The notes under the pieces were generated by a model. It was not told the DNA's origin and made no database searches. It saw only the letters and a program-made list of their open reading frames with translations. Shown one piece after another: positions 10,460 through 22,644 of a stretch of DNA of 64,000 nucleotides. The DNA comes from Calamus simplicifolius. Taxonomy: Eukaryota; Streptophyta; Magnoliopsida; Arecales; Arecaceae. A program made the position numbers and the translations under genes. The stretch covers positions 575,968-639,967 of the forward strand of contig UESW01004571.1 of the NCBI GenBank assembly GCA_900491605.1. Reading direction: 5' to 3'. Position 1 is the stretch's first letter. Each line of letters starts with the position of its first letter.

Positions 10460-12806
10460 CTAAGGTTCGGAGGGTCCTGGCCGTCTTCGGTGTAACTGCT
10501 CTCCAGATCCCCCTCTTCATCCTCAGGCCAAAGGCATTCCAGGCCACTTATTTTAAAGGTCTGCAAGACCCTCTCTTTACACCTCTCGAAGCCATGGAAG
10601 AAAGCATCCATAGCTGCTTCGCTCAACTCCACAGCAAAGGTAGTAGAACCTTTGTACTGCTCCACAGCCTCCCGAGCTCAAGCCTCGATAGCGTCACCTT
10701 CTCTACAACTTGAGCCTCGGTGGCGGCCACCTTCTCCGCAGCTTGGACTTCAACGGTGGCCAATTTTTTTGCTATCTCGCGGACCTGAGCCTTGGCTGCA
10801 GTTTGATTCTCCAGAAGGTCCGGGCATTCGCCTCCACGATGGCCAACTTCTCCACGGCGGCTCGAGCCTCAGATTCGGCCTTATCGGCCCTCTCCTCAAC
10901 TTGCTCCAACCTGAGGAGAGCGCTTTCCAGCTTCACCTCAGTCGACCTTAGCCTTATCATGGCATCCACCAGCTTGGCCTCGATGACTCTGGCCTTGCTC
11001 TTGGCTTTTTCTGCCTAGGCTTTCAAAAAGTGGCTCCCCTCCTGAGTGGCTCGGAGCTCGCTGGCCACCTTCTCTCAGGCCTGGACCTCGGCCAATTCCT
11101 TAACTAAGGTGTCAGCCTGGGTTTTGATGGCCCCGACGCAGATATCCCGAAAGACAAAGAGGCTGTTGGACATCTGTGCGAAGTAATCGATTAGAAACTC
11201 CGATTAAGATTAATATAAAAGAGAAACAAAATCAACATACATACATGAAGGGCAGCAGTAAAAAGAGTATCAAGGGCATCAGCAATGGGTAGGCGGCGGA
11301 GCTCAGCCTGGAAGCCTAGGAGGCTGAACCACCTCAGTATACGCTTCGCCAGCTGACCGTGATTCGTTGCCATCACCCAGGAGAGCCGACTCCTGGGTTT
11401 GTTGGTACCTTCCTTCGACATCGGTTGGGTAGCTAGTGGGGTATCCTCCTCGACTTCCGCCATCGGAGGCATCCCAACCCTTACCTTCAACATGGCCTCA
11501 CCTTCGGGTTTGATGGGGCCGAGGGTTCTTCCCTCGATGGCCCTACCTTGACTTCCATAGAAGGAACCCTGCTGCTGGTACTTCAATGGCGGGATCCTCC
11601 CTTCTTAGCTCTTCATTGAGGCGGCCTTGGGAACAGCGAAAGGAGCCATGGGTGGCCAGGATGACTCGTCCTGTTCTTCTCGGTGAGCCTTCTTGGGTTT
11701 TGCCCTCACTGTGTCGCCGGTGGTCTCTTTTCTTTTGTAGAGGCCCGCCACCAAAAAGTCAGGAGAAAACTTCATTGCTGCACAAGAAAACGAAGATCAG
11801 CTTTAAAAAAAATAAAATGGAAATGAAGGAATGAATAATGACTAAAGAGATATGGCACTCACCGGGTGCCGGTGTGGGCAACACCACTACTGCACTAGCC
11901 ACTGGCGCTATGCCGACATCACAGAGGTTGTCCTCCGATAGAAGATCCTAGAAGGAAGGAAAATCGGATGAGATCAGTGCATCAAAAATCTCTCGGTCTT
12001 CCTTATTTATAGTTACATTCTTATTAGGACTGATATCGGAAACGCCCCAGCCCATCTTCACCCCCTCCAAATGAATACAGAAAAATTGGGATTTTCATCC
12101 TGAGTTTGGAGGGTAAGTCGAGTTTAAGGGTTCTTTTGGGTCTGGAGGCAAAGCTCCACCATTCGGCCTTATTGGGATTACAAAGTTTATAAAATGCCTG
12201 GAATAAAGAAACTCGGGCATAGATGCCATGAAAATAATAGAGAACAATGAAGGCCCAGATAATCCGAATGGAATTCGAGTTAGCTGCGCCGAGACAAGGT
12301 CATACCTATCTAAGAGATTCAAAAAAATGGATGAAGAGGAAGACGGAGCCCACTCTTAAAAATTCTTCATACAAGGCAATCCACCAGACTGGTTGAAGGT
12401 CACCTTATCACCAAAGCGGAGAGCGGAGATGCAGATACTATCAGGAATTCCATATTAAGCCCTAAGGTTCTTTAGGTCTTGGGCAGTCATGGTGGAGACT
12501 CTCCTCTTCGGACCTACAGACTTAGAGAGGGTAGCCGGGAGATGCCGTGCGACTAGATGATCGAGAGAAAACCCTAGAGGCGGAAGAAAAACCCTAGGGA
12601 CGGAGGAAAACCTAGGGACGGAGGAAAAACCCTAAGTGGTGGGAAAGAGGCCCTAGGTGGTGGTTGGGCTGCGGTCGCCGGGCGACTGCGGATGGAGATA
12701 CCATCAGGGCCCAGCGCCATGCATGGAGGATCTCCTTCCTAGAGGGTTCAACCATGAGGCTTTTACCTTTTCCATGGGAATCAGAATCCATGGGAGGAAA
12801 ACGCAA
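10460..12806 (-). pseudogene. Antisense ORF of Tat element, second copy, broken
   Basis: It is the duplicate of 3577-5945: the same Transposase_28-like domain (about 12095-12400), the same linker, coiled coil and two introns. It has extra 1-bp indels, for example near 10480, 11515 and 12100, that break the frame further. Confidence 0.65.
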
Positions 12807-13330
12807 AGAAAGTAAAGGGGACTAACCTAGAGATCAAAGGGATAAAGGCAAAAGCTCGAACTCAGAAGGTGAAGAAAGCATAGGGGAGACAATGAGGGTA
12901 TGAAAGGCCCAAAGGGGCGGGTGGAATAGTCTTTATACGAGATTTTGAATATCCCGTCCACTACAGTGCCATGTGGAGATTCATGAATGGAGATACCGTC
13001 CATCTATTTGCAAACCCTCCGTCATTTGAGATACGATGCCTCGGTGATGCATAAATGGCGCAATCCGTAGTCAATGATGTGACACAGATAAGAATAATCC
13101 AATAATGACACTCCACCCTTTTGTTGTTCAAGGAATATTTCCTCAATCCCCCGCAGACCACATCGTTTACGATGCCATTCCTTAAATGATGAGGAGACTT
13201 CAAAAAGACTTTACCTCTTCAAGGACACGCGTCGGCGTCTGCTAATTTATGGCGAGCAAGGGAGTTTGCGCTCCTTTCTCTTGGCAAATGCTGCGCGCAT
13301 GAGTGCAAGACTTAGGAGCGGAAGGACATA

Positions 13331-14280
13331 TGATGTTGCTGATAAAAGCTACATGGGGTTAATGGTCAAAATTACCTAATGGTGGGAGTAGCTAGGAAAA
13401 TAGTGGCCCCAAGGCGGCTCCGTTCCTAGGTGGCCCCAATTCATAATCGGTCTGAAGCGGCCCTATTCTTGAGTGGCCCCAAGGCGGCCCGGCTCCTAGG
13501 CGGCCCCAATTCATGATCGGTCCTGAAGCAGCCCCTATTCTTGAGTGGCCCCAAGGCGGCCCCGGCTCCTAGCGGCGGCCCCAGTTCATAATCAGCCCTG
13601 AAGCAGCCCCTGTTCTTATTTTATCTTATTTCCAAGATTAACTTTAGCCTTCCTAGCAAGCCTTCACCTCTAACAATGCTAGACCCACCGATCATCTCTG
13701 AGTCATATATGTCTAATAAGACAAACTCCATTGGCGCAAGCCCAAGAAGTCACAATCTATCATGAAACATTAATGACTCTGATCAAGATAAGCCCAAGAA
13801 GTCACAATCCATTATGAAGCATTAATAACTCTGATCAGATAAGCCCAAATAGTTGTCATCTGCTATAAAAAGTACCAATCACTCAGTTCAGATGGGGTAA
13901 ATCCTACTAGTTCTGACATTTCATTGGCAAAAGTTGTGGATCATAATGAGATTCTAAAGCTTTCAAAGCAAGTTACACAGATCCCAAGTATCAATAAAAT
14001 GGATAAGAGGGACCCCTGATGAAGGTATGAGCACTTAAACATTTAAAAAGAGTTTGAATCATCTTCTTCTAACACTCTCTCTCTCTCTCTCTCTCTCTCG
14101 AGCTTCTTCAAGCTCATGGCTGTGATTTTGATCACTAACTTGAGCATCGGAGGGTCCTCGCCGGAAATCCAGTTCCTGGGACTTTTGCAAATCTCGACGT
14201 CGGAGTAAAGCTTCTTAGTAATTTGACGACACTTCCACTGACGCTCAAGGACGTCAGCTCAAGATGATCAGGCATCATCA
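13331..14280 (+). repeat. 3' LTR, second copy
   Basis: This LTR is bounded by TGATG and CATCA like the first and is followed by the same GACTA. It is 950 bp long, about one 73-bp unit more than copy 1. TATAAAA occurs near 13863 and a longer CT run at about 14077-14099. Confidence 0.8.
13403..13616 (+). repeat. 73-bp tandem repeat inside LTR, three units
   Basis: Units start at about 13403, 13473 and 13544. The copy number differs from the two units in the other LTR copy. Confidence 0.8.
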
Positions 14281-14887
14281 GACTAATTATTATAAAATAA
14301 TCAAATTAGGTTGTCAAGGTTTTCTTATATTTTCTCACCCTTAAATAGAAGGGTAACAATGCAATGGTAGATAAATATTTAGTTTTTATATAGTGAAAAG
14401 GAAATGGCATGCAAAGTACTAAATATTTTTTTTTTTTATATATATCCTTTATTTTTTTCTTCTCTATGATAATATATAAGTTTTACTTCTAAAATTACTT
14501 TATCATACTATTTGACATATATTCTTTTTTTTTAATTTAAGTCATAAAGATATTTAGCTTTCGTTAGATAATATTTAAGTATTGAGATGTCACTATTTAA
14601 GCTACATTGCTACTCAAGTATTGAAAACGATGCCTAATTGAAGGATTTGAAATGCAGGCATAAGTTTTCAAGATTTATGGGTATGATAATTAGTATTAGA
14701 CATGAGTGTGCATTGAAAAAGTAAGGCATACTTAAGCAAGACAAAATAATCATTTAATAACTTTCTAGCTAAACCATTCGAGATGGAACATTGGGTCATC
14801 ATAGTTACACTCCCAAAACTCTATATCATGAAGCTCTTTGGAGTGTTTTATTTATATATTACTTAAAACCTTTGTGGTAATGGAGGG

Positions 14888-17800
14888 TAGTATTGGGTAT
14901 TGGGACATGCCCGACATGGCCCGGCTCAGGCCCATTGGGCTATAGATTAAACAAGCCATGCCTTGCACGGCCTATAACTAAACGGGTCATGCTCGGCATG
15001 GCTCATTTAATCTAAATCCGTGCCCGTACAGCCCGCGGCTCGTTTTGGGATAGGCACGGCCTGCCATGGTCCGCGGCCATTTCTAGCCATTATAAAACGG
15101 TTAAAAACGGCTAGTTGAGGAGCAAATTACCCTTTTAACCCTCTCAACAGCCATAAATGGCTAAATTAAGGGGTATTTTGGAAAAAAAAATTAAGTCCTA
15201 TAAATATTCCTTTCCTTCCTCGTTCTCACTATACCTAACCAACTCTTTTCTCCTTCTCTACTACTACTATTTTGCTCTTCTAGCAAGTACTTTAGGCTTC
15301 TAGCAATTTAATTTTTAGTTTGTATTTAGCAAGTGTTCAAGTGCTACACAAGAAAAGGCTCTTGTTGAGAAGTTATATGTACAAGAGGCTAGAGCATAAG
15401 AGGAAGCTCACAAATCTAAGCTCCACCTCTGGTCCTCTACTCAATTCCTCATTGTGGTTAGTTTTATTTATTTTTTGCATCATCAATTTAGATATACATC
15501 TTATGATGAAAGTCATTTTGGTATGCCCTCTCTGTTTCTGAGGGAGAGAAAACTAATCCTCAAGTTCCCTCTTGAACCAGTGAACCGAGTGAAGGTCAAA
15601 CCTCTTCTCATAAAAGGACTAGTGATGTATAGAATGAATTTGATATAATTATGATTAATGGAGTCTTAAAAAAAATATAGAAAACTGTCAAACTTTATAG
15701 TTGTAGTAGTAGTGGGGGAACATGTCATTTAAAAAGACATCAAGAGAGTCATAGGATGCATGATTCTCGTCTTCAAAGTATCCTTTCTATACAAGGGGAT
15801 CACTTGCAAGTAATTTTGTATATAATCATGAAAATCAAATAAAATTAATTGTAAATAGATAGTTAACGATGAATGACCTTATAGTTTATGTGAATCTTTT
15901 AATTTTGAAGAATATGTTCAATTAGCCCAATAATCTGCTTAGAGAAGAACTAGTAGGCATATATTTAGAAGAGTAGCTATAACTAACTTTTTAGCAATGA
16001 GACAAAGTTTAATTGAAACATTATTTATTTTAAATGCAAAAGTTTCTCTAACTTCTGATATTTGGTTAGCATCTATAGGTAATAATTGTTTTATTGTTAT
16101 TACTATTCATTATATTGATAATGATTGGCAATTAAATAAACATATTCTTGCTGTCCATGCTTTTGATTTTTCATGTTCTAGGCAACAAATTTTAAATATC
16201 ATTTATCAAACTGAATGCACATATAATATTAATGATAAAATAATATCTATTACTTTTGATAATGCATTCAATAATAATTTTGCTGTTGCATTATTAAAGG
16301 ACTCATTGCATCTCATGTTAAATAAAAATTTATTGTATATTGATGTGCATATCATATTTAAATCTTTTTGTTCAAGCTGATATGGCCATGATTCAAGATA
16401 TTATTTCAAAAATTAGAAATGCAGTTTCTTTTATTCATGCTTCAAGATCAAGACTTCAAGAATTTAAGCAACTATGTATAGATCATAGTAAATGCTTTAA
16501 ACAATTTAAACTTGATGTAATTACTTATTGAAACTCAACATATAGCATGATACATGATGCATACCCATATAAAAACTTATTAAGTACATATATTAATGAT
16601 TATGATTAGGCTTTACATTGATTGAAATGGATTGGAATAAAAGTAAAATTTCGAAAGATTTTTTGGTTAGTTTTTATAATGCTACTAATATTCTTTCTGG
16701 TATTTATTATCCAACTTCATGTTCATTTTTACAATAAGCATATATAATTAGTCAAAAATTTACTGAACATAGATATGATGATGTTTTAATGCCTATTATT
16801 GAATAAATGGAATCTAAATGGAATGAATATTGGGACAAGATGTCCTATGCATAACTTAGCTGCTGTATTTGATCCAAGAGTTAAATTGAGTGGCATACTA
16901 ATTTTACTTGATGCATATTATGAAAATATGATTCAAGATCCTAAACTTGCTAAAATTGAGGTAACCCAACTTCTTTATGATATTTATGCTTTATATGATG
17001 AAAAAATTTGTGGATCTAGATTATTCGTACAAAGCTCTGTTTCTTCTTCTAGTTCTCGTTCGTCATCTATTTTTTCATTTATTGCACAAAGAAAACACAC
17101 ATATGCTTCAAGTTTATCTTCATCTTCTTCATCTTTAAGTAGTGAACTAGAATTTTATTTATGAAATAATCTTTAGTCTGCATATGATGAAAATCATATA
17201 GAGAATTTAGATGTATTAGCTTGGTGGAAGAGTGTTAAAAATCAATATCCTGTTATATTTGCCATTGCACGCGATATTTTAGCTATGTCGATGTCCACAA
17301 TAGCATCAGAATTCGCTTTTAGTGCAGGTTAATATGTTCTTGACGAAAAGAGAAGTAGGATAACTGGTGACACGGTTGAGATAATTCTCTGCTTCAAAAA
17401 TTGGTTGGATGTTGAAGTAAGACTTCAAGATAAAGATGGACATGACTTATCTAGCGAAAATAATGATAATGCAAACACTACTGATGAGTGAGTCATCTTT
17501 ATTTTTATAATTATATATTTTTATTTTTTTAATTATTAAAGTGAGTTATTTCTATTTTTTCTCCTTTCTTATTGTATTCTGGAGGTCAGGCCTAGCCCCC
17601 TTCCTTTATGTACCATTTTGATTTTAAATTAATAAATTGGTAGGGGTCTATGCCAAACTCTCCACCATTAAGGTGGCTTTATATTAATAAATTATTAGTT
17701 CTTAATATTTTTTATAAATAAAAAATTTATTAAGGGGGATGGGTCGTGCCTGGCCTAACCCAGGCCTTTGTGGGTTGTGCCTGGTCCATGGGCCAGCCCA

Positions 17801-18026
17801 GGCCCTTGTGGGCCATGTCGTGCTGGCCCATGGGCTATGCCGTACCTAACCCTTATGGGCCGTACCAGACTTGGTCTGTGAGCCAAAATTTCTGAACCCG
17901 GCATGGCCTCTTTTTATGGGCCGTGCGCCCGTGCCTAGCATGGCTCGTTACTGTAGTAGTAGACCGTGCTCGCTTCAGACCGAGCTAGGCTAGGCTATGG
18001 GCGGTCAGGCTCAATGCCCATCTCTA
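14888..18026 (+). mobile_element. Complete hAT transposon with 8-bp target-site duplication
   Basis: The 3.1-kb element starts TAGTATTGGGTATTGGGAC and its other end, read on the minus strand, starts TAGAGATGGGCATTGAGCC. These are imperfect terminal inverted repeats. Both ends are flanked by the identical octamer ATGGAGGG (14880-14887 and 18027-18034), the 8-bp duplication expected of the hAT superfamily. Both subterminal regions are GC-rich with many short GGCCCG/GGGCCGTGCC-like repeats. The transposase is interrupted, so movement would need an enzyme from elsewhere. Confidence 0.92.
15320..17491 (+). pseudogene. hAT transposase, broken
   Basis: A degenerate BED zinc finger lies near 15655-15750. 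The RNase H-like core starts around 16000 (SLTSDIWLAS, HYIDNDWQLNKHIL, SITFDNAFNN). The region with AVFDPRVKLS and a Ser-rich segment is at 16799-17164. The C-terminal dimerisation domain (LDVLAWWKSVKNQYP and IASEFAFSAG) lies at about 17205-17330, with the natural end near 17491. In-frame stops occur, for example right after FSAG and between core pieces, so it is a pseudogene. The family is hAT; I cannot assign a finer group. Confidence 0.85.
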
Positions 18027-18034
18027 ATGGAGGG

Positions 18035-18379
18035 TTGACAAAAATTCTAGAGTAATTCTTTTCATGTAGAATTGGATTCACATTTATACCAATTAATAAT
18101 TAAATAGGTGTCTGACAAAATTTAATGTTACCATGACAATTGCTTCTAAAAGGCTACCTCTTTACCTTTAAAATTTGTATGCGTCAAATATTCTCAAGAA
18201 TACCACCATGGGAGACATTGGACAGCTAATGTCAGCCGTTTGTTTCCTCTAAGTCCAAAAGTCTATGATTCTAAAATTACAAATGCACATGACTATTTTA
18301 TCCTGTTTCATTAAACTATAATATAATAAACAATATAATCATATATAACATATATCATTATAGTTGCGTTATGATAATT
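18035..18379. other. AT-rich intergenic sequence
   Basis: This is sequence between the hAT right target duplication and the left direct repeat. I see nothing coding in it. Confidence 0.6.
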
Positions 18380-18936
18380 ACATCCTATGCAATATTTATA
18401 ATAATCAATACACTAAACAGTAGCAATAATTATAAAAATAGTAATCATAAATGTCAATTTTGTTATTAACAAACATAACTATTTCTATCAACATTTGTAA
18501 ATTGCGTTGCATGCAAGTGGAGTCACAAGTAAGCAATAAATTTAAAGAGAAGTCATGTAATGCAAATGAATTCCTATTTTAGAAACCATTAAGGACCTGC
18601 TAATATTGGAGTTCTCATGGTTTTTTCCATGCAAAATAGTTTAATTTCATATGAAAATTGGTGTAGGAGATAATAGTTGTATGGAACTTCACCTATTTCT
18701 TATTTATTAACTTTTGAAAGTAATAAATTTTTACCATCGAAAGCTTTTAAGGTTTTAGAGATAATTTTGACAAATAAAAAAGTTTTATTTCCGATCCGCA
18801 TTTGACCAATCCAGTTCAAATCTTTTCTCCGATTTTGAAAACAGAAAATAAAAGACAAAGGTACAAGGTAACACCAAACTGACCCTAAAATAGTACAAAA
18901 AAAATAATAAAAAATTATTAACTTTGTTCCTATATC
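18380..18936. repeat. ~555-bp direct repeat, left copy
   Basis: It begins ACATCCTATGCAATATTTAT and matches 20557-21109 with few differences. It is AT-rich and non-coding. The right copy starts exactly where an LTR ends. Confidence 0.9.
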
Positions 18937-18961
18937 AGTACAAAAAAAATAAAAAATCGGA

Positions 18962-19240
18962 GCTACCATCATTGAACAAATTTATAGAACCTCGTTATTT
19001 CTCCCACACCAATGAATGAGGAACCTAAGACCACCCGCAAACTTTCTTTGTAGAAAAAGATCCTGGACTCCAACTGCTCTGTGACCTCTGCTCAGGCTTC
19101 GAAACACGTAACCGAACATCTTGAGGAATCCAATACCTCTGACGAATCTTCTCTAAATCCTTCGAGGTCATCGTCGAGGCAAAATCGCTTGTGCATTCGA
19201 TATTCTTAGAGTGAGCAAAGGAGACTCTAATCAGAAGCAT
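18962..19240 (-). pseudogene. Antisense retroelement ORF, N-terminal remnant
   Basis: The minus-strand peptide contains SKDLEKIRQRYWIPQDVRLR, followed by a PEQR-like segment and a degenerate hydrophobic block. This matches in style the start of Transposase_28-type antisense ORFs of Tat elements. It is truncated and frameshifted. It lies antisense to the LTR polarity, as at 3577-5945. Confidence 0.6.
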
Positions 19241-19611
19241 AGGTTTTCTGATATAGGGATCTCTGAGGGAGGAAAAAAGAAGAAAGGCAACGGGAAAAGT
19301 GCCACCTCAACTCCTTTTAAACCGCTCGATAGAAAGATAATATGGCAAGAATCCCCAGACGTTAGACTGTCAACCCGTACACTGCGAGCGCAAGAGCTTG
19401 CCATGTGTCATTCCACCAATCGTCGTTATGCAACGAAGGGTTTCGCCTTGTTCGCTTAAAAGAAATAATGGGATGACGATATGGCATTTATTAAGCCATC
19501 ATGACGCACCTCTACAAATTCAAATCCCTCCAACCGAATCGAGCCGTCTGAAACTCTACTTCTATGCCTGAATCTATGTTTCGGATTAGGGAGTGGGGAC
19601 ATGATGCGGGG

Positions 19612-20556
19612 TAAGATCATCACCACATTGGTATTAATGCAAGTGGCAAAAGAAAAGGGTCATTTTTGACTTTTGACCCGCTAACAGTCACACCCAGAAA
19701 AAGATAAAATATAACCGATCTACCACGGTGCTTCAATAGAGCTAAATTATTTTTATGCCTCATATGATTGAGCTCTCCTCATACCTCGGCAGGATCGAGC
19801 TATCTCCATACCTCGATAGGATCGAGCTACCTTTATGCCTCGATAGGACCAAGCCGTTTCATACCTCGGCAAGATCGGGCTATCTCCATACCTCGATGAG
19901 ATCGAATAACTTTCCGGCTTAGGCAACTTCATCACCCTGAACTGTGTCAAGGATTACGAAAGATGAATCACCTCAACATCATGACAATCTTCTTAAAATA
20001 GAAACAAAGAGCCAAATATGACCCTCCAATCATAATTAATGAGATTTCAAATCCCCAGTTAACTAGCAGGATTTTAATCGGCTCCTAATACCCCGAAAAG
20101 GAAACATAAACTAAATATGGCTTAACGCTGGAGCGCCAATCAGCCATCAATCCTTTTAACCATCAAGATTCGAATCCTAACAATCACATAACTAATCATA
20201 TTCAAATCATACCAGCTGTTGACTTCCTAAAATACACACATAAATCAGGTGACAATCCGCCGACATTACCAGCGGTCTATAAATCCATGTCCTAAGATCC
20301 ATTCGGGTATGCACAAACTAACCCTAAAAACTCTAGCAGAGTTCATAGCTCTCGAAAATCATCCTTGAGGGACTGGAGCCTTCTCTCATATGTTTGCTGA
20401 GAATCACATTGACTTAAGCATCGGAATGTCTACCGCAGGGACCACCTTCAGCGCTTCTTGCATGAAAATTGTTTGTAGGTCTAATCGGACGGAAGATTGC
20501 TATTCAGATCCTAGCGTGCATCGTCACGAGCTGAAGAACAAAATTCCGCCGCAACA
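19612..20556 (+). repeat. LTR of the truncated Tat-like element
   Basis: The 945-bp LTR starts TGATGCGG and ends CCGCAACA, a near-perfect inverted terminus (7 of 8). It follows a polypurine tract, has TATAAA at 20278-20283 and an ACTTAAGCATCGGAATGTC block near its 3' end. Confidence 0.75.
19755..19914 (+). repeat. 27-bp tandem repeat inside LTR, about six units
   Basis: Units like CATACCTCGATAGGATCGAG start near 19755, 19781, 19808, 19835, 19861 and 19888, so the period is 26-27 bp. Confidence 0.8.
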
Positions 20557-21109
20557 ACATCCTATGCAATATTTATAATATCAATACACTAAATAGTAGT
20601 AATAATTTAAAAATAGTAATCATAAATATCAATTTTGTTATTAACAAACACAATATTTCTATCAGCGTTTGTAAATTGCGTTGCATGCAAATGGAGTCAC
20701 AAGTAAGCAATAAATTTAAAGAGAAGTCATGTAATGCAAATGAATTCCTATTTTAGAAACCATTAAGGACCTGCTTGCTAATATTGGAGTTCTCGTGGTT
20801 TTTCCATGCAAAATAGCTTAATTTCATATGAAAATTGGTGTAGGAGATAATAGTTGTATGGAACTTCACCTATTTCTTATTTTTTAACTTATGAAAGTAA
20901 TAAATTTTTACCATCGAAAGCTTTTAAGGTTTTAGAGATAAGTTTGACAAATAAAAAAGTTTTATTTCCGGTCCGCATTTGACCAATCCAGTTCGAATCT
21001 TTTCTCCGATTTTGAAAACAGAAAATAAAAGACAAAGGTACAAGGTAACATCAAACTGACCCTAAAATAGTACAAAAAAAATAAAAAATTATTAACTTGT
21101 TCCCACATC
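20557..21109. repeat. ~555-bp direct repeat, right copy
   Basis: It is colinear with 18380-18936 and starts at the base after the LTR end. Beyond 21109 it continues into the upstream flank of the BRUTUS-like gene. Confidence 0.9.
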
Positions 21110-22579
21110 GAAGGCCATAGTAGGTGCTTGCACTATTCCTTGGGACGGTCGTTCAAGTGGACTTTCCTTTTCTTTCGGGAAAGGGCAAAATATATTTAAT
21201 TTTTTTTTGCTCTTCAACCATTTCATTAAATTTTGCATGACTCCGTCCCTCTCCAAAATGTCTACCAACCAAACTAAGATTACTTGCCATAAACTGACGT
21301 TAGTTACCACAACCTACCATTCAACACGTTGGCCATATCATACGAGACCCGTGACGGTCGTCACGTTAGTAGGATTTCTCTGGCCACCATCATTCGGGAC
21401 CACCGCGATTGCTCCGGACCACTGTGTCTCATTCCTATTTCTTAGCTACTTACCCTTATCCCCAATGCTAATATTTCACCAGCGAGCAACGCTATGGAAT
21501 CCCTTCTTCACATCCAAACAAATTTTTACGTGATATTCCACGATATCATTGTTGCTTCCTCCCCCGCTTCGACACTTTTTTTTAATTTTTTCCAAATCTA
21601 AATCCCATCGCCTCGGATGAGAATCTTCCCCAATTTGCGGAAATCCAATGCCGAGCGGGCGGTGAACCCAGAAGAGCCGCCGAGAACAAGGAGCCCAAAA
21701 TTTATTATAGGGGTAATAAAATCGTCCAGGAGGGAAATAACACGCTACGGTCACCGTCGGACGGCGCCTGGACCGAGCGGGCCCAGAGGCGAGGTGACGT
21801 GCTCTCGACGCGGCCCAATCCGCGCCGGGCGAGAGGCGGCATGAGGGGGCCACGCGTCGGTCCGCCTGCGGCACGCACTCGACCTCCGCCTTGCGTGCCC
21901 GCGCCACACCCCGCGGTTGACGGTTTCCGTTGCTGTTACCAGCGTCTCCTTTATTTCACATTTTTACCAAAATGCCATCTGCTTACGTCTCGTCCGGTCG
22001 TCCCGCTCGGCTCCAAATGGAACCCGGTCTGCTTCTTCTCAGGACCGTTCGCCTCCGGCCTAAAAATTTATTACTGATGAGATTTCTCCGGAACTAAATA
22101 ATCCAAGCTCTTGCTCAACATATTCCCAAGTTGGCATTCAGTCACAAGTAGGTTTCCATCTGATACGTGTCCATTCCAAATTTCATAGTATCCTATCCAT
22201 GCACAAAAAAAAAAAAAAAAACCAAAATGGAGCCCACCTCGTATTTCAAACTTCGGAAATTTGACGGTCGGTAGAAAGGTGGATATCTGATAGCTGTCCT
22301 CCCGTCGTCCGCTAAGCGCATTGTTTCAACGGCTGTATTATATCGGGTAGTGCCACTCAAAGGATGACAGGGGCATGCTCGTAATTTAACTACGATAAAC
22401 TTCATTAACTTTCCAGAAGTTAGGAGAGCCAAATCTCCGAAACCACTAAAAGATGATCAAATGACAATTTACCCCCTTCGAATGCTGGCCACAATCGTGC
22501 GAGTGGCGGCTTACGAGGTGGAGACTGCTCGGTGGGGGGAGCGGATAGGGGGACAGCATTACCGCCCATTGGCGCTGCA
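21110..22579. other. Upstream intergenic region of the BRUTUS-like gene
   Basis: AT-rich up to about 21580, then GC- and CpG-rich (about 21620-22050). The open frames here are short, GC-driven and show no recognisable domain. An A-run lies at about 22206-22221. It probably holds distal promoter sequence. Confidence 0.5.
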
Positions 22580-22585
22580 CACGTG
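22580..22585 (+). promoter_or_regulatory. G-box CACGTG, distal
   Basis: A perfect palindromic CACGTG lies 65 bp upstream of the TATA box. Group IVb/IVc bHLH regulators of plant iron homeostasis bind G-box and E-box motifs, so it is a plausible control site. Binding here is inference. Confidence 0.4.
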
Positions 22586-22630
22586 CCCGCAGTCTCGTCC
22601 GCTGACGCGGCACGGCCGTCTTCTACCTTC

Positions 22631-22636
22631 CACGTG
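22631..22636 (+). promoter_or_regulatory. G-box CACGTG, proximal
   Basis: A second CACGTG in the context CCACGTGTCGCC lies 14 bp upstream of the TATA box. It could serve bHLH or bZIP factors. Confidence 0.45.
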
Positions 22637-22644
22637 TCGCCGAC

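Larger units (their letters stand above)
10033..16932 (+). repeat. 6.9-kb direct duplication, copy 2
   Basis: This 6900-bp stretch is colinear with 3148-10031. The coordinate offset grows from 6885 at the start to 6901 at the end through small indels and one additional 73-bp LTR repeat unit. Beyond 16932 it continues into hAT sequence that copy 1 lacks. Confidence 0.95.
18937..20556 (+). mobile_element. 3' end of a second Tat-like gypsy element, 5'-truncated
   Basis: It contains an antisense remnant with the N-terminus typical of plant antisense retroelement ORFs, a purine-rich tract (19585-19610, with GGATTAGGGAGTGGGGAC) and an LTR (19612-20556). No gag or pol is present. The right flank begins ACATC, which also begins the upstream direct repeat, so the site resembles an empty and an occupied allele placed in tandem. 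Confidence 0.75.

Noticed and set aside
21476..21907. A 143-codon minus-strand frame in the GC-rich upstream region
   Set aside because: No recognisable domain, high GC that lengthens frames in all phases, and a position in the presumed promoter region.
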